Positions 24,799-31,218 of a stretch of 34,436 nt of DNA are shown piece by piece (the stretch's first letter is position 1; every line of letters begins with the position of its first letter). The translations under genes were made by a program, and so were the position numbers. This stretch comes from a virus: positions 1 to 34,436 of IMG/VR virus record IMGVR_UViG_3300030328_002261. The stretch is one strand, 5' to 3'. The notes beneath the pieces were generated by a model. That model ran no database searches and was not told where the DNA came from. It worked only from the letters and a program-made list of their open reading frames with translations.

Positions 24799-24923
24799 TG
24801 TTAGGATTAGGTATAGCTTTATTTAAAGCGTACAACCAAGTGTTAGAAACCCTATATGACACTTGGAACTCTATTAGTGAATCATGGGAAAATGTAGACT
24901 CAAAATGGGAAGATTTAGGATAA
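24798..24923 (+). CDS. Hypothetical tail-region microprotein (41 aa)
   Basis: TAATG overlap with the preceding gene (24796-24800) and ends at TAA 24921-24923, 4 bases before the fibre gene. The peptide begins MLGLGIALFKAYNQVLETLY and has a Trp/Ser/Glu-rich repeat-like end (DTWNSISESWENVDSKWEDL). Small Trp-rich proteins are common between phage tail genes. Function unknown. Confidence 0.55.
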   Translation: MLGLGIALFKAYNQVLETLYDTWNSISESWENVDSKWEDLG

Positions 24924-24927
24924 TATT

Positions 24928-27027
24928 ATGGCAAGTTTAACAGGATCAAGTATAGCATCATCGTATGAGCAATTATTGGCTCTTCCAGATGGTGGATTAA
25001 ATGGCACAACATTAGTTGCAATAACAGACGGAGACAGTTCAACAGAGGTTGGATTTAAAATAAGTACAAATGCTTTAAGCATGAATAGTACAAACCAACT
25101 TCAGTTTGGAGATACAGGAACATATATACATCAATCAGCAGATGGTGTTTTAGATTTAGTAAGTGATACAACTTTAGAGTTAAATGGCGGTGCTGGTAGT
25201 ATGAAAATAGATGCCAACTCCAGAATCTCACTTGGTAATAATGATTCTAGTGGTGCAGACAGTTGTACAATATTCGGATATTTAGCTGGTGATAAAATTG
25301 AAAGTGGTGGTACACATAATACACTTATCGGAAGGCAATCTGGAAATCAAGGTACTTATGGAATCACAACTGGAGACCATAATACAGGTTTAGGCTCAAA
25401 TTCACTTGGAGGCTCTGCTGGCGCTCATATTACTGGAAGTTCTAACACTGCTATTGGTAGCCAAGCAATGACTGAAGCTGAAGGTGCAGTTGCTGAAAAT
25501 ACAGCTATCGGTTATAACTCTATGTTGGATATTACTACAGGAACTGAAAATACAGCCATAGGTTCTGGTTCACACGCCAATTTAACTGATGGTGCAAATA
25601 ATGTTGTTGTAGGATGTAATGCTTTAAATACAGCTACAACTCAAGACGAATGTGTTGCTATCGGTAAAGGAGCTTTATATGCCTTAAACCATGATGATGC
25701 TGATGGAACAGTAGCGATAGGATTTGAGGCTGGTGTTGCTATTACTTCTGCGATAGGTAGTACGGCTATTGGTTATAAATCATTGCGTGGGACTACAACT
25801 GGAGATAAGAATACAGCGATAGGTTTTGAATCTGCTATTGGTCTAACAACTGGAAGTGAGTCGGTTATAATTGGATATCAAAGTGGTGCATCATCCACTA
25901 TTGGTAATAAAAATGTCCTAGTGGGTATGTATTCGGGTAATACAATAGTAGAAGATTCAAATAATACTGCTGTTGGTTATAGTGCATTAATAAATGCTAA
26001 TGGTGGTGGTTCAGATGGAAGTGCGACAGATACAAATAACACAGCGATAGGATACAATTCTGGCGATGTAATAACCACAGGAACAAATATTACTTGTCTT
26101 GGGGCAAATACCGACCCAAGTGCAAATAATGCATCTAATCAAACTGTAATAGGTCAAGGCACAACAGGAGTAGCGGATAATTCTGTAACACTTGGTAATG
26201 CCTCTGTAACTGCTGTTTATATGGCACAAGATAGTGGTGCTAAAGTTCATATGGGTGATTTTCACTTACAAAATCCTACGTCTTATACTTATAATGACAA
26301 TGCTTCGAATGAACTTTGTTCTTTTGAGGCAAGGTTTACAGGGCATCCATCAGGAACAACAGGGGCGCATATAGCTTTTAGAGCATCATCGGATAGTTTT
26401 ACCTCTGGAACTGAAACTGCCCGTATCGCAAATATTGGAACTTCTGGAGCTTTAAATTCTAATTATAGTTCTTCTTTAGAGTTTCATGTTATAAGCGGTC
26501 ACACCATGACAAAAACCCTTACAATAGGAAGTTCAGATGGTAATGATAGGGTGCAGTTGCATAAAGGTAGATTACAATTCCCAGCTAGTCAAAATGCAGA
26601 TTCAGATGCAAATACTTTGGATGACTACGAAGAAGGCTATTTTACAGGTGCTTTAACTTGTGGTTCAGGCACAGTAACTGTCAATGGAAGTTATGACCAA
26701 TTAGCATATACAAAAATTGGCAGAATGGTTCATGTTCAAGGTGCATTAGTTATGAGTTCTATCAGTAGCCCTTCAGGTACTTTGGTTGTAAATCTTCCAT
26801 TTACAAGTGGAACATTGACTGAAGCGGCAGACTTTGTAACAGGAGTTGCTTCTTATACTGGTGTTAATGCTTTGAAATCTGCATCTCTATTAGGAGTAAG
26901 AATTGGTCAGGGAGCTAATACTGCATCCCTTGTAGAATTTACTACAACTACAGAAGATGGTTCAGATGCCGCAGATAATATTACAGCATCAACTCAAATA
27001 TATTTTGGATTCTCATATATGGTGTAA
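24928..27027 (+). CDS. Tail fibre / receptor-binding protein with NTAIG repeats (699 aa)
   Basis: The N-terminal 120 residues (MASLTGSSIASSYEQLLALP, then LSMNSTNQLQFGDTGT) are an attachment part. From about residue 130 to 410 there are many degenerate repeats of the form G-x-x-N-T-A-I-G-Y-x-S/A (NTAIGSQAM, NTAIGYNSM, NTAIGSGSH, NTAIGFES, NTAVGYSA), as in trimeric adhesin heads and phage fibres that form a beta-roll. The last 200 residues, starting near LDDYEEGYFTGAL, look like the receptor-binding tip. No S74 chaperone/peptidase is seen. This is the likely host-range determinant. Confidence 0.8.
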   Translation: MASLTGSSIASSYEQLLALPDGGLNGTTLVAITDGDSSTEVGFKISTNALSMNSTNQLQFGDTGTYIHQSADGVLDLVSDTTLELNGGAGSMKIDANSRISLGNNDSSGADSCTIFGYLAGDKIESGGTHNTLIGRQSGNQGTYGITTGDHNTGLGSNSLGGSAGAHITGSSNTAIGSQAMTEAEGAVAENTAIGYNSMLDITTGTENTAIGSGSHANLTDGANNVVVGCNALNTATTQDECVAIGKGALYALNHDDADGTVAIGFEAGVAITSAIGSTAIGYKSLRGTTTGDKNTAIGFESAIGLTTGSESVIIGYQSGASSTIGNKNVLVGMYSGNTIVEDSNNTAVGYSALINANGGGSDGSATDTNNTAIGYNSGDVITTGTNITCLGANTDPSANNASNQTVIGQGTTGVADNSVTLGNASVTAVYMAQDSGAKVHMGDFHLQNPTSYTYNDNASNELCSFEARFTGHPSGTTGAHIAFRASSDSFTSGTETARIANIGTSGALNSNYSSSLEFHVISGHTMTKTLTIGSSDGNDRVQLHKGRLQFPASQNADSDANTLDDYEEGYFTGALTCGSGTVTVNGSYDQLAYTKIGRMVHVQGALVMSSISSPSGTLVVNLPFTSGTLTEAADFVTGVASYTGVNALKSASLLGVRIGQGANTASLVEFTTTTEDGSDAADNITASTQIYFGFSYMV

Positions 27028-27083
27028 TAATAAAATTTTTAATTGGATAATTAAATGGAACAAATAAACCAAAGGAGTCAATA

Positions 27084-27320
27084 GTGGCTTTATCAAAAGT
27101 AGAAAAAGATGATTACGAAGTAAGAGGTGAGTACAAACATATTAATGTTCGTACAAAAACATCTATTATGGAAGATAATAAAGAACTTTCTTATTCATAT
27201 CATAGAAAAATATTAACACCAGATATGGATGTATCTGGAGAGTCAGCAGAGGTGAAAGCTTTGGCTAGTGCTTTGTGGACAGATGACATTAAGAAAGCAT
27301 GGTCAGATAAGCAAAAATAA
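27084..27320 (+). CDS. Hypothetical protein (78 aa)
   Basis: Starts at GTG 27084 with AAAGGAGTCAATA before it. The product begins MALSKVEKDDYEVRGEYKHI and ends WTDDIKKAWSDKQK. It is charged and helical with a central beta part (NVRTKTSIMEDNKELSYSYH). It reads like a small virion-associated or chaperone-like protein next to the fibre gene; similar proteins follow tail fibres in other phages, but no function is known to me. Confidence 0.65.
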   Translation: MALSKVEKDDYEVRGEYKHINVRTKTSIMEDNKELSYSYHRKILTPDMDVSGESAEVKALASALWTDDIKKAWSDKQK

Positions 27321-27343
27321 TCAATTTAAATAAGGAGTCTCAA

Positions 27344-27670
27344 ATGAATTGGGCAACATACGCTGATAAGAAAGGTAAGACAGCTGATTTTAAAAGCAAA
27401 GAAAAAGTAGTGCAAGAAGCTATTTTAGAAGTAAAAGATGAAGATGGTAAGGTTGTACGAGAAGCAGTAGCAGAAAAGAAAGAAACATACATTGCTATGG
27501 TAGAGAAAAGATGGGATGCTGAAAGTGGTGATGCCTTAGCTGATAGTGAAAGAGAATACAAGTTATCAGATTTAGAAAGAGAAAAAGAAAGATGTGATGC
27601 CGATATGGCAAGAGCAAAAGCACAATCTGATGGATTAGCCTCTGCAATCGCTGATTTTAAAAAACTTTAA
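27344..27670 (+). CDS. Hypothetical charged coiled-coil protein (108 aa)
   Basis: Strong ribosome site TAAGGAGTCTCAA before ATG 27344. Very rich in Lys, Glu, Asp and Ala. The C-terminal half (SDLEREKERCDADMARAKAQ) is a coiled coil. No membrane segment. Located between the fibre and the lysis genes; could be a fibre assembly helper. No family recognised. Confidence 0.65.
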   Translation: MNWATYADKKGKTADFKSKEKVVQEAILEVKDEDGKVVREAVAEKKETYIAMVEKRWDAESGDALADSEREYKLSDLEREKERCDADMARAKAQSDGLASAIADFKKL

Positions 27671-27693
27671 TTAACAAATAAAAAGGAAATATA

Positions 27694-27921
27694 ATGGCTA
27701 AAACAAAAGACAAAGAGCCTTTATTGGTGTTAGATGATCAATCATATTTTAAAGAAGATATGGATGGTAAACAGTTAAGAATCTGCGATCATTTAAAAAA
27801 TGTAACAGATAAACAAAATAGCAATTTCTTTATGCAAGAGCAGTTAGAAATTACTAAGAATGGCTTAATCCAGATGTTTAGGGAAACTTTAATTGAAGAA
27901 CCAAATCAAGAAACTGCATAA
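27694..27921 (+). CDS. Hypothetical protein (75 aa)
   Basis: AAAAAGGAAATATA precedes ATG 27694. Starts MAKTKDKEPLLVLDDQSYFK; a helix with Gln/Asn-rich centre follows (NVTDKQNSNFFMQEQLEI), and it ends acidic (EEPNQETA). Resembles small tail-region proteins of other phages that are predicted chaperones or fibre accessories; not assigned. Confidence 0.6.
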   Translation: MAKTKDKEPLLVLDDQSYFKEDMDGKQLRICDHLKNVTDKQNSNFFMQEQLEITKNGLIQMFRETLIEEPNQETA

Positions 27922-27941
27922 CGGGGATTTTATCGTAATCT

Positions 27942-28169
27942 ATGAGAATACTAATGCCTCTTATGATATTCCTGTTGCTTACAAGTTGCACAAGTCAGGG
28001 ATGGATAGTCGGAAATCTACCAGTCACACCATCGGATACAGTTACAAATTCGGTTTTTATAGAAGTAATGGATGTTGACTCAACTATTCATTGGTATCAT
28101 GGTCGCGTATCTGATAACTCAAATTGGTGTTACCTACACAATGATTGGGAAACAATCAGGAAGCAGTGA
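27942..28169 (+). CDS. Lipoprotein (75 aa), possible outer-membrane spanin
   Basis: The N-terminus MRILMPLMIFLLLTSCTSQG has a short hydrophobic core and a lipobox (LLTSC, Cys16), so a signal-peptidase II lipoprotein is predicted. The mature part is about 60 residues and contains CYLHNDWETIRK. A small phage lipoprotein in the lysis region is the hallmark of an outer-membrane spanin subunit, which joins inner and outer membranes during lysis of Gram-negative hosts. The mature part has little proline, unlike Rz1, so this is uncertain. The following gene starts at its stop (GTGA). Confidence 0.6.
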   Translation: MRILMPLMIFLLLTSCTSQGWIVGNLPVTPSDTVTNSVFIEVMDVDSTIHWYHGRVSDNSNWCYLHNDWETIRKQ

Positions 28170-28492
28170 GTGACAAACCAAATACAGCCAGAAGTTATCG
28201 CACTGCTATTCTTGATGATAACGCCATTGTTAGCATTAACCTTAAATGGCTTGGTCAAATTGCAGTTCTTATCGGAATGTTGGTCTATGGTTATTGGCAG
28301 ATTGAAAGTCGGATTAGAAAACTTGAAGATAAAGTTACTTATGCGGATGAACAAATTGGGAGCTTACTTGATAAGCATATCTTGGAAGAACGGGTTGAGA
28401 GACAAGAGCTGGCAGAGAAAGTAGCCTTCTATGAAAAAGAGTTTAACATCAACCCCTTATCCTGGGGTAAAAAGAAAAGAGGTAAAAAGTAG
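28166..28492 (+). CDS. Single-TM coiled-coil protein (108 aa)
   Basis: GTG 28166 is preferred over an upstream TTG because it overlaps the lipoprotein stop (GTGA) and follows AGGAAGCA. Residues 1-27 are polar. About 28-47 (LKWLGQIAVLIGMLVYGYWQ) form one membrane helix. The remainder is a coiled coil rich in Glu/Lys (RIRKLEDKVTYADEQIG), and the end is basic (WGKKKRGKK). The topology (short cytoplasmic tail, TM, long periplasmic coil) is that of an inner-membrane spanin; it may work with the lipoprotein just upstream. A virion or holin-like role cannot be excluded. Confidence 0.6.
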   Translation: MSDKPNTARSYRTAILDDNAIVSINLKWLGQIAVLIGMLVYGYWQIESRIRKLEDKVTYADEQIGSLLDKHILEERVERQELAEKVAFYEKEFNINPLSWGKKKRGKK

Positions 28493-28827
28493 TGGATACA
28501 GCGACTTTATTAGAAGCTTACGGTACGCTTGGAGCAACAGGGGTTATTTCTCTTTTATTTGGATTTATGATTACCAATCTAATTAAATCTCAAGCTGCAC
28601 AAAATGAAGCACTAGACAAAATGTCTGTTGACTTAGCGAAAGCAGAAGGGACTACAGCAAATGTAGAAGGAATCTTGTTGAAGTTGTTAGACAGGATTCA
28701 AAGAGATTCAGAGTCTCAGTCCAATGAAAGAAATAGAAGGCATGAATCTCTTATGAAAGAGGTAGATGACTTATCTGATAAAATTAGCTACATGAGTGGC
28801 AGATTAAATGGTGGAGGAAAACACTAA
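28492..28827 (+). CDS. Holin-like single-TM coiled-coil protein (111 aa)
   Basis: GTG 28492 overlaps the previous stop (TAGTG), with GAGGTAAAAAG upstream. An N-terminal hydrophobic helix (YGTLGATGVISLLFGFMITN) is followed by a coiled coil (NEALDKMSVDLAKAEGT and later). A Gly-rich end (GRLNGGGKH) closes it. The small size, one TM and lysis-region position suggest a holin or holin-associated protein. There are several similar candidates here, so which is the actual holin is unresolved. Confidence 0.5.
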   Translation: MDTATLLEAYGTLGATGVISLLFGFMITNLIKSQAAQNEALDKMSVDLAKAEGTTANVEGILLKLLDRIQRDSESQSNERNRRHESLMKEVDDLSDKISYMSGRLNGGGKH

Positions 28828-28970
28828 TGGATAGTTTAAAAGTATCTTCAATATCCTTTGCCAACTATGGCGTATATATGGCAGAATTGAATTTATTATT
28901 ACAATGTGTAGTGGCAATAATGAGCATTGTATATCTTACATATAAAATCAAAAGAATTAAAAGTGATTAA
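28827..28970 (+). CDS. Small single-TM protein, holin candidate (47 aa)
   Basis: TAATG overlap with the previous gene. The product begins MDSLKVSSISFANYGVYMAE and has one hydrophobic helix (LNLLLQCVVAIMSIVYLTY) ending in a basic tail (KIKRIKSD). This matches the compact N-out/C-in arrangement of very small holin-like proteins found beside phage lysins. Function inferred. Confidence 0.55.
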   Translation: MDSLKVSSISFANYGVYMAELNLLLQCVVAIMSIVYLTYKIKRIKSD

Positions 28971-28988
28971 AAAGGGATTAAAAATAGC

Positions 28989-29132
28989 ATGAAAGTAAAA
29001 GCACCTAAAGGGTATCACTGGATGAAGAAGGGTAATACATTAAAGTTAATGAAACATAAAGGTGCATTTAAAAGACATAAAGGCGCATCATTAACAGCAA
29101 ATTTTCCTATTATGAAAATACATAAAGGGTAA
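28989..29132 (+). CDS. Basic hypothetical protein (47 aa)
   Basis: No strong ribosome site; GGGATTAAAAATAGC precedes ATG 28989. The product starts MKVKAPKGYHWMKKGNTLKL and has His/Lys-rich repeats (KHKGAFKRHKGAS). Small proteins opening with KVKAPKGYHWMKKG are familiar from other environmental phages, usually without function. Probably real because of that recognisable opening and its place in a tight gene chain. Confidence 0.6.
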   Translation: MKVKAPKGYHWMKKGNTLKLMKHKGAFKRHKGASLTANFPIMKIHKG

Positions 29133-29136
29133 AGAG

Positions 29137-29217
29137 ATGCCATACGGTAAAAAGAAAAAAATGAAAACCAAAAAGGTTAGAACTACAAAAAAGAAAAAGA
29201 TGAAAAGGAAATACTAA
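29137..29217 (+). CDS. Very basic microprotein (26 aa)
   Basis: ATG 29137 follows GGGTAAAGAG; TAA ends at 29217 and overlaps the next ATG (TAATG). The peptide MPYGKKKKMKTKKVRTTKKK plus six residues is almost all Lys/Thr/Arg. Such short poly-basic ORFs recur in phage genomes of this type and may be DNA-packing peptides. Low-complexity makes chance ORF possible, but the coupling supports it. Confidence 0.5.
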   Translation: MPYGKKKKMKTKKVRTTKKKKMKRKY

Positions 29218-29393
29218 TGTTAGCAAAACTAATCGCAGATGATTTACTATCAGATGAAAACGGAGCTGAAATTATTGCTGAAATTAATAAGGCTGTGGAT
29301 ATACCCATTATTTCAGAGGCTACAGAAAAAAAGATACTGGAAGCTCTTTGGAAAGTAATTAAAGGTGTGCTGCTTAAAAAGATTGGCATATAG
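29217..29393 (+). CDS. Hypothetical helical protein (58 aa)
   Basis: ATG 29217 is coupled to the previous stop, and AAAAGGAAATACTA lies upstream. Starts MLAKLIADDLLSDENGAEII and ends with KVIKGVLLKKIGI, an amphipathic helix. Acidic front and basic end. No family recognised. Confidence 0.55.
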   Translation: MLAKLIADDLLSDENGAEIIAEINKAVDIPIISEATEKKILEALWKVIKGVLLKKIGI

Positions 29394-29432
29394 CGTTGAG
29401 ATTGTCCTAGTCTACTTACTAATTTCTCTTTA

Positions 29433-29693
29433 ATGAGGAGTTATGCTTTATACGGATTAGGACTCATCGCCATTCTATACTTGGTGTATAACCGAGGAAC
29501 TACTACTAAAAAAATTACTTACAGAGAAGAAACTATAGATTATGTCTATGTACATGAATATAAGGTAACACGATATGCACGCAAGAAAACAGAAACAGAT
29601 CAGGGAGCTTATAGAGAACATATTGAGGAAAATAAATATGTACTCCCCAGAAGCGGAGAATTTGATATTTGGGACTGGTCTAATAGAAAGTAA
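29433..29693 (+). CDS. Membrane-anchored protein overlapping the lysin gene (86 aa)
   Basis: ATG 29433 lacks a clear ribosome site. The N-terminus (MRSYALYGLGLIAILYLVYN) is a membrane helix. The rest is polar, with YREETIDYVYVHEYKVTRYA and an end in WDWSNRK. It overlaps the lysin gene by 119 bases in another frame, an unusually long overlap here. Role unknown; a lysis-associated inner-membrane protein is suggested by place. Confidence 0.5.
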   Translation: MRSYALYGLGLIAILYLVYNRGTTTKKITYREETIDYVYVHEYKVTRYARKKTETDQGAYREHIEENKYVLPRSGEFDIWDWSNRK

Positions 29694-30072
29694 TTATGAT
29701 TATTTAAAACAATGGAACAATGGAGTAGCGCGTAGTTGGTGGCAGATAGAACCAGGAATGACTGGTGCTATGGATACGATTGTTAACTACCTTGATTATA
29801 GAAAGAATCTATTAGGTAAATGTGCGGTAGCTGCAAAGGTAGCACCCTTTTATTTTCGTAAAGGCGTGGAAGAGGAAGAGGTAAGAGATTTATTAGAAAC
29901 CAATATTTCCTATGCGATAATTATGTGTAGATTAAAGTATCGGAGAGTCCCTAAAAAACTTCCAAAAACTGTAGAAGAGATGGCACATTATTGGAAGAAA
30001 TATTACAATTCAGATTTAGGAAAGGGTGATCCAGAAGAATTTATTGAAAAGTATAAAATGACACAAAAATGA
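29575..30072 (+). CDS. Lysozyme/transglycosylase-like endolysin (165 aa)
   Basis: The frame starts at ATG 29575 (AAGGTAACACG upstream); a shorter start at 29638 (GAGGAAAATAAAT) exists. The longer form is preferred since the helix before MYSPEAENL belongs to the fold. IFGTGLIESNYDYLKQW carries the probable catalytic Glu38 (GLIES), and VARSWWQIEPGMTGAMDTIV follows as in phage lysins of the type G-T-x-x-x-E-S ... W-Q-x-E-P. It should cleave peptidoglycan at the end of infection. No signal peptide, so it needs a holin. The gene's last codons (ATGACACAAAAATGA) overlap the first pair of integrase arm repeats. Confidence 0.75.
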   Translation: MHARKQKQIRELIENILRKINMYSPEAENLIFGTGLIESNYDYLKQWNNGVARSWWQIEPGMTGAMDTIVNYLDYRKNLLGKCAVAAKVAPFYFRKGVEEEEVRDLLETNISYAIIMCRLKYRRVPKKLPKTVEEMAHYWKKYYNSDLGKGDPEEFIEKYKMTQK

Positions 30073-30087
30073 CACAGTAAGTATTTA

Positions 30088-30093
30088 TATAAT
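30088..30093 (+). promoter_or_regulatory. TATAAT -10 box upstream of the tRNA fragment
   Basis: A perfect TATAAT hexamer ends 12 bases before the tRNA 5' end. No good -35 at 17 bp is visible (TGACAC copies are at 12 and 23 bp). It may supply transcription to the tRNA that is rebuilt on integration. Confidence 0.4.
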
Positions 30094-30105
30094 TATTTTA
30101 TCTTC

Positions 30106-30150
30106 GGAGGGGTGGCAGAGTCTGGCTGAATGCACTGGTCTTGAAAACCG
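30106..30150 (+). pseudogene. 5' half of tRNA-Ser(UGA), acceptor strand to anticodon arm
   Basis: GGAGGGG (30106-30112) is the 5' acceptor strand. GCA...TGC around GAGTCTGGCTGAA is the D arm, and GGT-CTTGAAA-ACC (30137-30149) is the anticodon arm with TGA at 30142-30144. The match to bacterial tRNA-Ser(UGA) stops near 30150: no variable arm, no T arm (no TTCRA) and no 3' acceptor follow. It marks the identity block with the host attB, in a tRNA-Ser gene. Usually phages carry the 3' part; carrying the 5' part is less common. Confidence 0.75.
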
Positions 30151-30256
30151 ATCCGACCTTCCTCGTTACATTTTATTTTCCCTCGTAAAATACACTCTCA
30201 TTCATCATCATAAGTAGTAGTAAGTTGTAGTAAATATGACACATTAATGACACACT

Positions 30257-31207
30257 TTATATATTATAAATAGCAGGTTTAAACTTGGATACACTTTTAT
30301 GAATATATCGCCAGGTAATATCATCTATTCTATGTCCCATTAAAAACTTCACTTCTAAATACTCTAATCCTTGTTCTTCTAGTCTTTCACCATAAGTATG
30401 TCTGATACTATGATAATCACCTTCTTCTCCAAATTCTTTTAATCTTCTTTGTAAACGCAAAGTAACAGATCTTCTTTTTGATTTCTTAGGTTTTAGGTTC
30501 ACTAAATCCATTGAATTGAATATAGGATGTTTTGGAACTACGCATTTTCTTCCCACTTTACCTTGTTTCCATACAAAATATTCATCATGGATCTCATCTT
30601 TTGTGATTGTCCCTGCATCTTTAGCGCGAAATCCTGCGTATAGAGCAAGACTAAACATGGCTTTATCTTTAGGATCAGTAGTAGTGTTAATGATTTCCTT
30701 TATAATATGTAAGGGGATAGGGTCGCGTACATCTTCTGAGGTGTCAATCCGCGCAACAAAAAAGGGATCAGCAGGGTTACTAAATGCCATTCTTCTCATT
30801 TGAGCGTACTTAAACAAACCAGAGATCATAGATAACTCATGGTTAACCGTATTCCCTGATACCGATTTCATTCTATACTTCTTAAATGCGGTAATATGTT
30901 CAATATCCATATTACTTATATCCATAGAAGCATACATAGTTTTAAAGGTTTGTAGACCATACTCTACTCGTTCACTCCAATCTTTCTTTTTATTGTCTTT
31001 GTGCCATAGTAGATAGGAGTCAATAAACTTGGCAAGGTTAGGGGATGCGGTCAAACCCTGCCTTTCATATTTTTCGTCAAATTCTTTCTGCTTTATTTTC
31101 GCAGCATGATGATTGGTTTGCCCTGTACTTCGTCTTATTCGATTGGGTGCTGTCCCTGTAGTATATTGATAGTATTTAGAGCCAGGGCGTTTTCTTATCT
31201 TACTCAA
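30257..31207 (-). CDS. int: Tyrosine recombinase integrase (316 aa)
   Basis: Length and motifs fit phage lambda-type integrases. An N-terminal Arg/Lys-rich part (MSKIRKRPGSKYYQYTTGTA) could be the arm-binding domain and residues of about 55-145 the SAM-like core-binding domain. The catalytic domain has Arg194 (AGFRAKD), a Lys in KVGRK near 217, His266-x-x-Arg269 (HSIRHT), His292 (MGHRIDD) and the nucleophile Tyr301 (WRYIH). All required residues are present, so it should be active. It lies next to attP, reading towards it. The last codon is 3 bases after the right-hand arm repeats. It should integrate the phage at the tRNA-Ser gene. Confidence 0.93.
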   Translation of the reverse strand: MSKIRKRPGSKYYQYTTGTAPNRIRRSTGQTNHHAAKIKQKEFDEKYERQGLTASPNLAKFIDSYLLWHKDNKKKDWSERVEYGLQTFKTMYASMDISNMDIEHITAFKKYRMKSVSGNTVNHELSMISGLFKYAQMRRMAFSNPADPFFVARIDTSEDVRDPIPLHIIKEIINTTTDPKDKAMFSLALYAGFRAKDAGTITKDEIHDEYFVWKQGKVGRKCVVPKHPIFNSMDLVNLKPKKSKRRSVTLRLQRRLKEFGEEGDYHSIRHTYGERLEEQGLEYLEVKFLMGHRIDDITWRYIHKSVSKFKPAIYNI

Positions 31208-31218
31208 TTATAAATTAT

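Larger units (their letters stand above)
30059..30254. other. attP: Phage attachment site attP with four TGACACA arm repeats
   Basis: Between the lysin and the integrase genes lies a 5' tRNA-Ser fragment (core side), flanked by TGACACA at 30059-30065 and 30070-30076 on the left and at 30237-30243 and 30248-30254 on the right. Each pair has an 11-bp period, one helical turn, and all four point the same way. These are good candidates for integrase arm-type sites. CCTCGT occurs twice (30161-30166 and 30181-30186), perhaps further core or accessory sites. Phage genes on both sides of the tRNA fragment show the DNA is in the excised or packaged form, not integrated. Confidence 0.75.

Noticed and set aside
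26400-27027. S74 intramolecular chaperone at the fibre end
   Set aside because: The terminal residues lack the S74 Ser/Lys pattern and the helical end typical of that domain.
30106-30190. Complete functional tRNA-Ser
   Set aside because: No T arm, no long variable arm and no 3' acceptor strand complementary to GGAGGGG follow the anticodon arm; only a 5' half is present.
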